From: JAGQIB01 sp041393395
Lineage (GTDB): Bacteria > ARS69
DNA length: 64,000 nt
Assembly (NCBI GenBank): GCA_041393395.1
Contig: JAWKKG010000004.1
Location: 909,163 to 973,162, forward strand
Direction of reading: 5' to 3'
How positions within the stretch are numbered: the first letter of the stretch is position 1; each line of letters begins with the position of its first letter. Under the pieces are notes generated by a model. It was given only the letters and a program-made list of their open reading frames with translations. It ran no database searches and was not told the origin of the DNA. Shown here one piece after another: positions 51,317 to 60,856 of the stretch. The position numbers and the translations under genes were made by a program.

Positions 51317-52812
51317 CCGCAGCGACCTCTCCAGCACAGGTCCGGGTTGCGGGCCGCGCCCGCTTCGTCCACCCGACCGACCGGGGTCGTGTGCGGGGCG
51401 CTCTTCACCACGTCGGGAGCCTCGCGCGCTTCCCGGGCGATGTCGAGCATCGCTTCCGCGAACCGGTCCAGGGTCTCCACGTTTTCCGATTCCGTGGGCT
51501 CGATCATCAAGGCTTCTTCCACGATCAACGGGAAATAGACCGTGGGTGGGTGGAATCCGAAGTCGAGCAGCCGCTTCGCGATGTCCATGGTCCGGACGCC
51601 GAGCGCCTTCTGCCGGGACCCCGAGAGCACGAACTCGTGCATGCACGCGCGGTCGTGCGGCAGGTGGTACTCGCCCGAGAGCCGCGCGCGCAGGTAGTTC
51701 GCGTTCAGCACCGCCGTCTCCGAGATGTCCCGGAGGCCGTCGCGACCGTGGTAGAGCAGGTACGCGTACGCACGCACGAGGATGCCGAAGTTCCCGTACC
51801 AGCCGTGCATCCGGCCGATCGACTTCGGCCGATCGTCGTCCAGGAAGCAGGCGCCGTCGTCGCGCCGGCTCGGCAGCGGCGTCGGCAGGTACGGCGCGAG
51901 CGCCGCCGACGCCGCGATGGGTCCGGCGCCGGGGCCGCCGCCGCCGTGCGGCGTCGCGAACGTCTTGTGCAGATTGAGGTGCAGGAAGTCGAACGGAACG
52001 TCGCCGGGGCGAACCAGCCCCACGATCGCGTTGAAGTTCGCGCCGTCCATGTACAGCAGCGCGCCCTTCGCGTGCACGACCTCCGCGATCTCCCGGATCT
52101 TGGACTCGAACAGCCCGAGCGTATTCGGGAGCGTGATCATCATCACCGCGGTCTCTTCGTCCACGACCTCGCGCAGGCGTTCGACGTCGACCTCGCCCCG
52201 CTCGTTCGACGGGACTTCCACCGTGGTGAAGCCGGCGAACGTGGCGCTCGCGGGATTCGTCCCGTGCGCGCTGTCCGGCACGATCACCTTGGTCCGCTTC
52301 TGGCCGAGATCACGGAAGTAGTGACGCGCCATGAGCAGGCAGGTCAGCTCGCCCTGGGCGCCGGCCGCGGGTTGCACCGCCACCGCGTGCATGCCGAGCA
52401 CCGCGGCGAGGCGCTCCTGCAGATCCACGAGCAGCTCGATCGCGCCGGGCACGAACTCCGCGGGCTCCGCCGGATGCAGATCCCGGAAGCCCGGCAGGTC
52501 GGCCGCGACCTCGCACAGTTTCGGGTTGTACTTCATCGTGCAGGATCCGAGCGGATACATCTCGCGCTCGATGTGGTGGTTCAGCGTGGACAGGCGCGTG
52601 TAGTGACGGAGCACGTTCAGCTCCGCATTCTCCGGCAGGTCCGCGTCCTCGTGCCGCAGGAAGCGCTCGGGGATGCCGTGCGCGTGATCCGCCAGCGCGT
52701 TCTCCTCCGGAAGGCGGAAACCGCGGCGCCCCGGGCGGGACAGTTCGAAGATCGTCGGCTCGATCACGCGGGCGTCTCCGTCCGCGGTCGTTCGCACGTT
52801 CGGCGCGCTCAA
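51313..52812 (-). CDS. gcvPB: Glycine dehydrogenase (decarboxylating) subunit 2
   Basis: The PLP-bearing subunit of two-subunit P-protein, which decarboxylates glycine and loads the aminomethyl group onto GcvH lipoyl. The PLP lysine is Lys283 in HLNLHKTFATPHGGGGPG. The N-terminal block HYTRLSTLNHHIEREMYPLG and DSAHGTNPASA are family signatures. The 499-residue length is normal; the last 40 residues include a Cys-containing tail of no known role. The start is TTG 52812, overlapping the gcvPA stop as TTGA. It is adjacent to gcvPA, gcvH and gcvT; the lipoamide dehydrogenase gene is not in the window. Confidence 0.97.
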   Translation of the reverse strand: MSAPNVRTTADGDARVIEPTIFELSRPGRRGFRLPEENALADHAHGIPERFLRHEDADLPENAELNVLRHYTRLSTLNHHIEREMYPLGSCTMKYNPKLCEVAADLPGFRDLHPAEPAEFVPGAIELLVDLQERLAAVLGMHAVAVQPAAGAQGELTCLLMARHYFRDLGQKRTKVIVPDSAHGTNPASATFAGFTTVEVPSNERGEVDVERLREVVDEETAVMMITLPNTLGLFESKIREIAEVVHAKGALLYMDGANFNAIVGLVRPGDVPFDFLHLNLHKTFATPHGGGGPGAGPIAASAALAPYLPTPLPSRRDDGACFLDDDRPKSIGRMHGWYGNFGILVRAYAYLLYHGRDGLRDISETAVLNANYLRARLSGEYHLPHDRACMHEFVLSGSRQKALGVRTMDIAKRLLDFGFHPPTVYFPLIVEEALMIEPTESENVETLDRFAEAMLDIAREAREAPDVVKSAPHTTPVGRVDEAGAARNPDLCWRGRCG

Positions 52813-54209
52813 GACACCTTCTCCATTTCCGCCGCCCGGCTCCCGTTCGGCTGGTGCAGGGCGCGATCGAGAGCGCCGGCGTAAGCCTCGATCTCCTCGA
52901 ACGTCCGCTTCTCCGTGACCGCGACGAGCAGGCCCTCGCCGCCCCCGCCCGGCACGTTCGAAAGCGGGATGCCGCCGAGGATCCCGTCCCGGGTCATCGC
53001 GCGCAGGACGTCGAGCGCGCGCACTCCGGCGGGCAGCCGGATCGCGAACTCGCGGAAGAACGGCGCCTCGGAGTCCGCGAGCTGCACCCCGGCGACGTGG
53101 CCGATGCGCTCGGCGAGCGCGTGCGCCTTCACGGCGGAGAGCTCCGCCGCGCGGCGACGTCCCGTCGCGCCGAGGAGCGCGGTGGACACCGTGGCCTGCA
53201 GCGCCACCAGCGCCTGGTTCGTGCAGATGTTCGACGTCGCGCGGGCGCGGCGGATGTGCTGCTCGCGCGTCTGGAACGCGAGCGTGAACGCGCGCTGGCC
53301 GCGGGCGTCGCGGCCGAGGCCCGCGATGCGGCCCGGCATGCGGCGCAGGAACTCCGACTTCGCGGCGAACACGCCGGCGCTCGGTCCGCCGTAGTTCATG
53401 GGCACTCCGAGCGACTGCGCGTCGCCCACGGCGATGTCCGCGCCGTAACCCCCCGGCGGCTCGAGCAGCGCCAGCGACGACAGATCGACGGATGCGATGA
53501 AGAGCGGCTTGCCGTCCCCCTCGAGGGCGGCGCCCACGAGACGCATGTCCTCGAGCGCGCCGAGCCAGTTCGGCTGCTGCATCACCACCGCCACGGCTCC
53601 CTCGAGCGTGTCGGGGCGCAGGCCGGAGACGTCGGTACGGGCGCCGCGCGACGGCAGCTCCACGGCCGTCACGCCGGTCGGCTCGAGCAGGGTGTCGAGC
53701 ACGCGCCGGTGATTCGGATGCAGATAAGGCGACACGAGGACGCGATCACCCGGACGCGCGGACTGCGCGAGCAGCACCGCCTCCGCGAGCGCGGTCGCGG
53801 CGTCGTACATCGAGGCGTTCGCGAGATCGAGGTCGGTGAGGCGCGTGACGATCGTCTGGAACTCGTAGATCGACTGCAGCGTGCCCTGACTCACTTCGGC
53901 CTGGTACGGCGTGTACGCGGTGGCGAACTCCGGCCGCGAGGCGATCGCCTTCGTCGCGGCCGGGACGCACACGTCGTAGGTGCCGCCGCCCGCGAAGCAC
54001 GCGAGCTCCGCGCCGCCGACGTTGCGGCGGGCGAGGCGACCCATCCGCGCCAGCGTCTCCGGCTCGGACAGCCCCTCGGGAATCGGCAGTCCGCCCTTCA
54101 CGCGGATCGACGCCGGAACGTCGGCGACGATGTCGTCGAAGGAGGTGACCCCGATCCCGGCCAGCATGCGCGCCCGATCTTCGGGCGAATGCTGAACGAA
54201 CGCGGTCAT
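52809..54209 (-). CDS. gcvPA: Glycine dehydrogenase (decarboxylating) subunit 1
   Basis: The partner subunit of two-subunit P-protein (466 residues), which forms the alpha-2-beta-2 enzyme with GcvPB. Family blocks include YTPYQAEVSQGTLQSIYEFQ (85-110 region), NASMYDAATALAEA and PMNYGGPSAGVFA. The ATG at 54209 overlaps the gcvH stop as ATGA. Two-subunit P-protein is usual outside Proteobacteria such as E. coli, whose GcvP is a single chain. The enzyme supplies one-carbon units and NADH from glycine, or runs in reverse in some anaerobes. Confidence 0.97.
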   Translation of the reverse strand: MTAFVQHSPEDRARMLAGIGVTSFDDIVADVPASIRVKGGLPIPEGLSEPETLARMGRLARRNVGGAELACFAGGGTYDVCVPAATKAIASRPEFATAYTPYQAEVSQGTLQSIYEFQTIVTRLTDLDLANASMYDAATALAEAVLLAQSARPGDRVLVSPYLHPNHRRVLDTLLEPTGVTAVELPSRGARTDVSGLRPDTLEGAVAVVMQQPNWLGALEDMRLVGAALEGDGKPLFIASVDLSSLALLEPPGGYGADIAVGDAQSLGVPMNYGGPSAGVFAAKSEFLRRMPGRIAGLGRDARGQRAFTLAFQTREQHIRRARATSNICTNQALVALQATVSTALLGATGRRRAAELSAVKAHALAERIGHVAGVQLADSEAPFFREFAIRLPAGVRALDVLRAMTRDGILGGIPLSNVPGGGGEGLLVAVTEKRTFEEIEAYAGALDRALHQPNGSRAAEMEKVS

Positions 54210-54595
54210 TCCGCCTCCGCACCGATGTAGTCGGAGTATTCCTCGGGTCCGAGCAGGCCTTCGAGGTCGGCCGGGTTCTCGGGCTCCAGGCGAACCATCC
54301 AGCCCTCGCCGTACGGGTCGGAGTTCACGAGCTCCGGAGAATCCCCCAGGCGCGTGTTGATGTCGGCCACGACGCCCGCAACCGGGCAGTAGAGGTCGGA
54401 GACGCTCTTGACGCTCTCGACGTTGCCGAAGGTCTCGCCTGCCGCGAGACGCGTCCCGATACTCGGCAGCTCGACGTAGACGATGTCGCCGAGCTCGGCC
54501 TGCGCGAAATCCGTGACGCCCACGACGAGCACTCCGTCGTCCGCGAGCACCCACTCGTGTTCCTTGGTGTACCGAAGTTCCTGCGGAATGTTCAT
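54206..54595 (-). CDS. gcvH: Glycine cleavage system H protein
   Basis: A 129-residue lipoyl carrier that shuttles the aminomethyl intermediate among P, T and L proteins. The lipoylated lysine is Lys63 in VESVKSVSDLYCP, the standard context. The N-terminal TKEHEW stretch and the C-terminal hydrophobic WMVRLEPEN are typical. The ATG at 54595 begins the protein with MNIPQELRYTKEHEWV. It lies 55 bp after gcvT and overlaps gcvPA. Confidence 0.98.
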   Translation of the reverse strand: MNIPQELRYTKEHEWVLADDGVLVVGVTDFAQAELGDIVYVELPSIGTRLAAGETFGNVESVKSVSDLYCPVAGVVADINTRLGDSPELVNSDPYGEGWMVRLEPENPADLEGLLGPEEYSDYIGAEAE

Positions 54596-54650
54596 GATCT
54601 CCCCTGAGGCTCGAAAGACCCCGCGTACCCCGCCGCGCGCGGGTCGCGAC

Positions 54651-55739
54651 TCAAACGAACGACTTCTTCACACGCTTCACCGCGACGTCGCGGTTCCGGA
54701 TGCGGATCGTGAGATCGCCCTTCGCGGCGAACTCCTTCGGCACCCGGGCGAGCGCGATGCCCTCCTCACGACTCGGACTGAAGGTCCCGCTCGTGACCTC
54801 GCCGACCTCGCGACCATCCGCCATCACCACGCATCCCGCGCGCGGGATGTGGCGACCCGGTTCCGTCACGAGGAGGCCGATCGTGGCCCGCGGAATCCCT
54901 CCGTCCCGTTGCGCGAGCAAGGCGTCGCGCCCGAGGAAGTCTCCCTTGTCGAGCTTGACCGTCCAGCCGAGGCCCGCTTCGAGTGCGGACACGGTCTCGT
55001 CCATGTCCTGCCCGTACAGACGATACTGTTTCTCCAGCCGCAGCGTGTCCCGAGCGCCGAGTCCGGCCGGCCCCGCCCCGTGCGGCGCGCCGGCCGCGAG
55101 CAGGCGGTCCCACACCTGCGCGGCGCGCGCCGGGTCCACGAAGATCTCGAAGCCGTCCTCGCCGGTGTAGCCGGTTCGCGCGAGGATCACCGCGATTCCC
55201 TCGAGCCGGGTCTCGACGATCCCGAACGAAGGCACCGCGGACAGGTCCGCCTCCACGAGCGGATCCAGGATCGCCGCCGCCTTCGGGCCCTGCCAGGCGA
55301 GCAACGCCGTGCGCTCCGAGACGTTCCGGAAGTCGACGTCCTTCGCGAGGTGGCTGCCGATCCACTCGAAGTCCTTGGCCACGTTCGCGGCGTTGACCAC
55401 GAGCAGGTAGCGGTCCTGGAGACGGTAGAGGATCAGGTCGTCGATCACGCCGCCCTGACGGTTCAGCATCAGGGTGTACTGGGCGTGGTGCGGAGGCACC
55501 GCCGAGACGTCGTTCGTGAGCAGGAAGTCGAGGAACGCGTGTGCCGCCGCCCCGCGGACCTCGGCCTCCCCCATATGGGAGACGTCGAACAGGCCCGCGG
55601 CCTCCCGCACGCGCCGGTGCTCGGCCAGGATGCCGTCGTACGAGATCGGCATGTCGAACCCGGCGAAATCCGCCATCCGGGCGCCGGCCGCGACGTGTCG
55701 ATCGTGCAGAGGCGTCTTCATCAGCGCACCGGAGGCCAT
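54651..55739 (-). CDS. gcvT: Aminomethyltransferase (glycine cleavage T protein)
   Basis: GcvT releases ammonia from the H-protein intermediate and transfers the methylene to tetrahydrofolate. The 362-residue protein shows the family phrases DFAGFDMPISY, VSHMGE, and TGYTGEDGFEIF; the conserved aspartate of folate binding lies in LLTNDVSAV (about 75-83). The start may be ATG 55739 or the in-frame ATG 55721, where most homologues begin (MKTPLHDRHV). It heads gcvT-gcvH-gcvPA-gcvPB. Only a weak promoter (a TTGGGG and TAGGCT pair) can be read in the 160-bp gap upstream; no glycine riboswitch core was found by eye. Confidence 0.97.
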   Translation of the reverse strand: MASGALMKTPLHDRHVAAGARMADFAGFDMPISYDGILAEHRRVREAAGLFDVSHMGEAEVRGAAAHAFLDFLLTNDVSAVPPHHAQYTLMLNRQGGVIDDLILYRLQDRYLLVVNAANVAKDFEWIGSHLAKDVDFRNVSERTALLAWQGPKAAAILDPLVEADLSAVPSFGIVETRLEGIAVILARTGYTGEDGFEIFVDPARAAQVWDRLLAAGAPHGAGPAGLGARDTLRLEKQYRLYGQDMDETVSALEAGLGWTVKLDKGDFLGRDALLAQRDGGIPRATIGLLVTEPGRHIPRAGCVVMADGREVGEVTSGTFSPSREEGIALARVPKEFAAKGDLTIRIRNRDVAVKRVKKSFV

Positions 55740-55898
55740 CCGAACTCCACCGCGGGGGCCCGCACGCCGGTCTCCGCCCGCGGGAGCCGGGGACCGGGCC
55801 GAACAGCCTAACAGAACGGAACGGGGCCCCCAACGCTTTTGTGCCTTGCGGCAACGCGTGAACGAACGCCCGCAATCCGTTGATACGAAGTGGGTTGC

Positions 55899-57782
55899 CT
55901 ACCCCACGAACACGGGCCGCAGGCCGAGCAGTCGCGGCGTGTTGAGCGGGCGGCGCGGCTTGCCCCCCACGAGTGCGTCCATTCGCGCGTTCAGCTCGTC
56001 GAGCGTCCCGTGGAAGTCCTCCTCGCCGCGCACCCGCACCGTCAGCGCCCCCCCGGCGACCTCGCGATCCCCGATCACCGCGATGTACGGCACCCACTCC
56101 TGCTCGGCGAGCTTGATCTTCTTGCCCATCGACATGTCGCGATCGTCGACGTCGGCGCGGAACGGGCTGGCGGCCGCGAACTCCGCGCACTTCTCCACGT
56201 GCGAGTCCGACACCGGAATGAACCGGATCTGGGTCGGGCTGAGCCAGAACGGGAACGACCCTTTCTGCCCCTTCTTCATCAGCGCCGCCTGGTGCTCGAG
56301 CAGCGCATAGAGATTCCGCTCGATCGCGCCGGAGATCGAGGCGTGCAGGATGAGCGGGTTCTTCTTGTCCCCGTCCTCGTCCGTGTACTCGATCTGGAAC
56401 TGGTGGCAGTTCTCCACGTCGATCTGGACGGTGGAGAGCGCCGCGCCCTTGTCGTGGTTGTCCACGAAGTTGAACTCGAACTTCATCACGAAGTAGAAGA
56501 AGCGCTCCTCCCAGACCTCGAGCAGGATCGGCGTGCCGACCCGCGCCGCGAGGCCGCGGACGAACTCCTTGTTCTCCTCGTAGAAGCTCTTCACGACCCG
56601 GACCGCGGTCGCGTACGGCAGCCCCATGTCGTCCATCCAGGCCTGCGACAGGTCGAACTGCCGCGCGAACTCGACCTTCGCCTGGTCGATGCCCCCGCAC
56701 AGGGTGTGCATGTCCGGCATCGTGAAGGTGCGCAGCCGCCGCAGGCCGGCCAGCTCGCCGGACTGCTCGCGCCGGAACGAGTAGTGGGTCAGCTCGTAGA
56801 GCCGCATCGGCAGGTGCCGGTAGCTGATCTGCGCGTCGTGCTTGATCAGGTACTGCCCGAAGCAGGCCGCGAAGCGCAGGAAGTAGTCCTTCTTCTCGGA
56901 CTTCAGAACGTACTGGCGCGCCGGGAACCGGTTCAGGTACTTCGCGAGATTCGGGTGCAGGTAGTCGTACATGATGGGGGTCTCCACCCGCATCGCCCCG
57001 TACTCGTTCATCACCTGGTTGATCCGCTCCTCCATGAGGCTCTTCATGAGCTGCCCCTTGGGGTACCAGCGGAAGTTGCCGGCGTCCGAGCCCGGCTCGT
57101 AGTCCACGAGCTCGTGCTGGCGCATGAGGCGCACGTGCGGCGGCTCCTCGGCCGAGACGCGGGTGCCCGCGGTCTCGTAGCCGTGGAACCGGCGCAGCAC
57201 CGGGTACTTCTTCAGGTTGAAGTCCTCGGCCGGGATCTCCTCCCCCTCGGGGGTCACGAAGTAGAACTTCGAGCGGAGCTTCTTCTCGGCCTTGATCGCC
57301 TCGGACTCGCCGGCGTCCTCGTCGCCCGCGGTGGCTTCCACCTCGTCGCCGGTCACGGTGAGCGCGTTCTCCGAGAGCGGGTGCCCCTTCGCCTTGATGT
57401 CGAACGCCTTGTACCAGCCGAACGGGGCGCGCTTCATCGCCGGAGCCTGGCCCGACTTCTCCAGGCCGTCCCAAAGGAGATCGAGCGCCTTCTGCGCGTG
57501 GCGCGGGCTCGCCAGGTCCGAGGACAGGTGGGCGTACGGGTACACCCAGAGCGTCCCCGCGTTCACCTTCCCCTGGTGCGCCAGGATCTTGCGGGTGGCC
57601 GAAGCGACGACGCGCGACGGCGCATCCTCGTCCTTCTTCTCGACGCACACGAAGCAGACCAGCGAATCGCCGGACTTGCCGCTCCGCAGATCGTCGGTGA
57701 GCTCGCCCGCCGCCGCCGCGACCGAGGTCTCCTCGGTGACGTGGAACGAGAACTCGCTCGCGTGAATCATCAGGATGCGCAC
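55899..57782 (-). CDS. thrS: Archaeal-type threonyl-tRNA synthetase
   Basis: A 627-residue ThrRS of the archaeal kind. The N-terminus (1-145) is not the bacterial TGS-plus-editing module but the archaeal editing domain, related to D-aminoacyl-tRNA deacylase, with VYPYAHLSS (80-88) and APFGWYKAF (119-127). The class II core follows with HVRLMRQHELVDYEPGSDAG, FPARQYV, LRFAACFGQY and TFTMPDMHTLC. The last 90 residues form the anticodon-binding domain. The start is GTG 57782, 6 bases after AGGAGG. These blocks match archaeal ThrRS (for example Pyrococcus) nearly residue for residue. Codon use and GC are like the neighbours, so any transfer is old. Confidence 0.95.
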   Translation of the reverse strand: MRILMIHASEFSFHVTEETSVAAAAGELTDDLRSGKSGDSLVCFVCVEKKDEDAPSRVVASATRKILAHQGKVNAGTLWVYPYAHLSSDLASPRHAQKALDLLWDGLEKSGQAPAMKRAPFGWYKAFDIKAKGHPLSENALTVTGDEVEATAGDEDAGESEAIKAEKKLRSKFYFVTPEGEEIPAEDFNLKKYPVLRRFHGYETAGTRVSAEEPPHVRLMRQHELVDYEPGSDAGNFRWYPKGQLMKSLMEERINQVMNEYGAMRVETPIMYDYLHPNLAKYLNRFPARQYVLKSEKKDYFLRFAACFGQYLIKHDAQISYRHLPMRLYELTHYSFRREQSGELAGLRRLRTFTMPDMHTLCGGIDQAKVEFARQFDLSQAWMDDMGLPYATAVRVVKSFYEENKEFVRGLAARVGTPILLEVWEERFFYFVMKFEFNFVDNHDKGAALSTVQIDVENCHQFQIEYTDEDGDKKNPLILHASISGAIERNLYALLEHQAALMKKGQKGSFPFWLSPTQIRFIPVSDSHVEKCAEFAAASPFRADVDDRDMSMGKKIKLAEQEWVPYIAVIGDREVAGGALTVRVRGEEDFHGTLDELNARMDALVGGKPRRPLNTPRLLGLRPVFVG

Positions 57783-57844
57783 GGGGTCCTCCTGGACGGC
57801 CACGGTCCTCGCGTCGGCGGACGGCCCACCGCGTCTACGGACCG

Positions 57845-57865
57845 GTTTCCCGCGCCGCGGGAAAC
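57845..57865 (-). terminator. Strong hairpin between uvrA and thrS
   Basis: GTTTCCCGC (57845-57853) pairs perfectly with GCGGGAAAC (57857-57865) around a 3-nt loop. There is no T run after it on the minus strand. It may end uvrA messages by a Rho-dependent route or control entry into thrS, whose start lies 63 bp further on. Confidence 0.4.
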
Positions 57866-57899
57866 GTCGGGCGAAGGTATCCGCGGGTGCTCCCGGCGG

Positions 57900-60824
57900 T
57901 CAACTCCCGGCCGGGGCCGCCGCCTTCTTCTCCCGGGCCGGACGGGCCGCCGCGCGACGCTTCCGGGTGGGCTTGCCGTCGGCCGACGGCGCCGCCGCGG
58001 CCGCGCCCGCCGCACCGAGGAACGGTCGGAGCGCGCGGCCGGTGTGGGAGGCGTCCACCCGGGCGACCTGCTCGGGGGTCCCCACCGCGACGACCCGGCC
58101 GCCGTGGTTGCCGCCCTCCGGGCCGAGGTCCACGACCCAGTCCGCCGTCTTCACGACGTCGAGGTTGTGCTCGATCACGACCACCGTGTTGCCCCGCTCC
58201 ACCAGGAGGTGGAGCACGTGGAGCAGGTTCCGGATGTCCTCGAAGTGGAGACCGGTCGTCGGCTCGTCCAGGACGTAGAGCGTGCGCCCGGTGGAGCGCC
58301 GCGCGAGCTCCGTCGCGAGCTTCACGCGCTGCGCCTCGCCGCCGGACAGCGTCGTGGCGGACTGGCCGAGGTGGATGTACCCGAGCCCGACCTGCGACAG
58401 CACCTCGAGCTTCGTCCGGATCCGCGGGATGTTGCCGAGGAACGCGAGCGCGTCGTCGACCGTCATCTCCAGCACGTCGGCGATCGACGCCCCCTTGTAC
58501 TTGATCTGCAACGTCTCGCGGTTGTAGCGCGCGCCGCCGCACTCGTCGCACTTCACGAACACGTCCGGCAGGAAGTGCATCTCGATGCGCACGAGTCCGT
58601 CGCCCTCGCACGCCTCGCAGCGGCCACCGCGCACGTTGAACGAGAAGCGGCCGGGCTTGTAGCCGCGGACCTTCGCGTCCTTCGTCTCCGCGAACAGCGA
58701 GCGGATCTCCGTGAAGACGCCGGTGTACGTCGCGGGGTTCGAGCGCGGCGTGCGACCGATCGGCGACTGGTCGATGTCGATCACCTTGTCCACGAGATCG
58801 AGCCCGCGGATCTCGCCGTGCGCGCCGGAGACCGCCCGCGCGCCGTGCAGCACGCTCTGCGTCTCCTTCACCAGGATCTCGTTCACGAGCGTGCTCTTGC
58901 CCGAGCCCGACACGCCCGTCACGCAGATGAAGCGCCCGAGCGGGAACTCCACGTTCAGATCGTTCAGGTTGTTCTCGGTCGCGCCGCGGATCTCCAGGGC
59001 GCCCCGGTCCGGCGCGCGTCGCTCCGCGGGGAGCTCGATCGCGCGCTTGCCGGAGAGATACAGCCCGGTCAGCGACTGCGGGTCGTCCATCACCTCACGG
59101 GGCGTGCCCTCCGAGACGATCCGCCCGCCCTGGCGGCCGGCACCGGGGCCGAGGTCCACGAGCCAGTCCGCGGCCAGCATCGTCTCGGAGTCGTGCTCCA
59201 CCACGAGGATCGTGTTGCCGAGGTCCCGCAGGCGCAGCAGGCTCGCGAGCAGACGCTCGTTGTCCCGCGCGTGGAGTCCGATCGACGGCTCATCCAGGAT
59301 GTACAGCACGCCCACGAGGCTCGACCCGAGCTGCGTGGCGAGCCGGATGCGCTGCGCCTCGCCGCCGGACAGCGAGTTGCCGCTTCGGTCGAGCGACAGG
59401 TAGCCCACCCCCACGTTCACGAGGAAGTCGAGCCGCTCGCCGATCTCCTTCAGCACCGCGTTCGCGATCGTCCGCTCGCGCTTGTCGAGCTTCAGCGAGT
59501 CGATGAACGCGCGCGCCTCGTCCACCTGCATGGAAGCGACCTCGGAGATGCCGCGCTCCCCCACCCGCACCGCGCGCGACTCGGCGCGCAGCCGGGTGCC
59601 GTCGCACTCCGGGCACTTGATGCGGCGCATGTAGCGCTCGATCTGGGCGCGCGTGCGGTCGTTGTCCGAGTTCTTGTAGCGACGCTCGAGACCGGGGATC
59701 ACGCCGTCGAACGGCGCGCGGTACGTGCCGCTGCTGCGCTTGCCTTCCCAGCGGTACTCGATCTCCTCGTCCGTGCCGAACAGGATCTTCTTCTTCACGC
59801 GGGCGGGCATGCTCTTCCACGGCGTGCTGATCGCGATGCCGAGGTGCTTCACGAGCGAGCGGAGCAGCGTGCGCTGCCAGGCGCCCTTCGCGTCGCGCCA
59901 GGGGGCGATCACGCCATCCGCGATCGACAGCGACGGATCCGGGATCACGAGATCCGGGTCGATCGACATGCGGCTGCCGAGTCCGTTGCACGCCGGGCAC
60001 GCACCGTACGGGCTGTTGAACGAGAACGAGCGGGGCGCGATCTCGCCCACGCTGATGCCGCAGTCCACGCACGCGAACGATTCGGACAGCGCGATCTCCC
60101 GCTCGCCGGCCACGTCCACGATCACGAGACCCTCGCCCACGCGCGCGGCCGTGCCCATGGAATCCGCGAGCCGCCCGCGCGCCGTGGCCTTGACCACGAT
60201 GCGATCGACGATCACCTCGATGTCGTGCTTCTTCTTCTTGTCGAGGTGCGGCGGCGCGTCGAGGTCGTACACCTTGCCGTCCACGCGCACGCGCGCGAAG
60301 CCTTCCTTGCGCGCCGCCCGGAAGTGTCCCTCGTGCTCGCCCTTCCGCCCCCGGACGAGCGGCGCCAGGATCTGCACGCGCGTGCCCTCGCCGAGCTCGA
60401 GCACGAGGTCCACCATCTGGTCGATCGTCTGCTGCACGATCGGCTTGCCGCATTGCGGGCAGTGCGGGTGCCCCACCCGCGCGAACAGGAGGCGCAGGTA
60501 GTCGTAGATCTCGGTGATCGTGCCCACGGTGGAACGCGGGTTCCGGGTGGCGCCCTTCTGCTCGATGGAGATCGCCGGCGACAGGCCCTCGATCGAGTCC
60601 ACGTCGGGCTTGTCCATCTGGCCGAGGAACTGGCGGGCGTACGCGGACAGGCTCTCCACGTAGCGTCGCTGGCCCTCGGCGTAGATCGTGTCGAAGGCGA
60701 GCGAGGACTTGCCGGAGCCCGAGAGCCCGGTGAGGACGATCATGCGATCGCGCGGCAGGTCGATGTCGACGTTCTGGAGGTTGTGTTCGCGGGCTCCGCG
60801 AACGCGCAGCATGTTCTCGGGCAA
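57900..60824 (-). CDS. uvrA: UvrABC system protein A
   Basis: The damage-recognition ATPase of nucleotide excision repair (974 residues, normal length). Two ABC modules are present; the first Walker A is GLSGSGKSSLAFDT (about 33-46) and the second GVSGSGKSTLVNE. Zinc-binding cysteine pairs occur in CVDCG..CPAC, CPEC and CEAC..CDEC, as in other UvrA proteins. Signature LSGGEAQR appears twice. The TTG at 60824 has GAGGA about 7 bases upstream; an ATG at 60812 is the alternative. The C-terminus ends in a basic Ala/Lys-rich tail. It has its own promoter at 60857-60885. Confidence 0.98.
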   Translation of the reverse strand: MPENMLRVRGAREHNLQNVDIDLPRDRMIVLTGLSGSGKSSLAFDTIYAEGQRRYVESLSAYARQFLGQMDKPDVDSIEGLSPAISIEQKGATRNPRSTVGTITEIYDYLRLLFARVGHPHCPQCGKPIVQQTIDQMVDLVLELGEGTRVQILAPLVRGRKGEHEGHFRAARKEGFARVRVDGKVYDLDAPPHLDKKKKHDIEVIVDRIVVKATARGRLADSMGTAARVGEGLVIVDVAGEREIALSESFACVDCGISVGEIAPRSFSFNSPYGACPACNGLGSRMSIDPDLVIPDPSLSIADGVIAPWRDAKGAWQRTLLRSLVKHLGIAISTPWKSMPARVKKKILFGTDEEIEYRWEGKRSSGTYRAPFDGVIPGLERRYKNSDNDRTRAQIERYMRRIKCPECDGTRLRAESRAVRVGERGISEVASMQVDEARAFIDSLKLDKRERTIANAVLKEIGERLDFLVNVGVGYLSLDRSGNSLSGGEAQRIRLATQLGSSLVGVLYILDEPSIGLHARDNERLLASLLRLRDLGNTILVVEHDSETMLAADWLVDLGPGAGRQGGRIVSEGTPREVMDDPQSLTGLYLSGKRAIELPAERRAPDRGALEIRGATENNLNDLNVEFPLGRFICVTGVSGSGKSTLVNEILVKETQSVLHGARAVSGAHGEIRGLDLVDKVIDIDQSPIGRTPRSNPATYTGVFTEIRSLFAETKDAKVRGYKPGRFSFNVRGGRCEACEGDGLVRIEMHFLPDVFVKCDECGGARYNRETLQIKYKGASIADVLEMTVDDALAFLGNIPRIRTKLEVLSQVGLGYIHLGQSATTLSGGEAQRVKLATELARRSTGRTLYVLDEPTTGLHFEDIRNLLHVLHLLVERGNTVVVIEHNLDVVKTADWVVDLGPEGGNHGGRVVAVGTPEQVARVDASHTGRALRPFLGAAGAAAAAPSADGKPTRKRRAAARPAREKKAAAPAGS

Positions 60825-60856
60825 CGGATTCCTCGGCCGGAAGATAAGGGATCCGC

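Noticed and set aside
55740..55898. Glycine riboswitch before gcvT
   Set aside because: The 160-bp gap is short and I could not find the conserved glycine aptamer core or tandem arrangement by eye.
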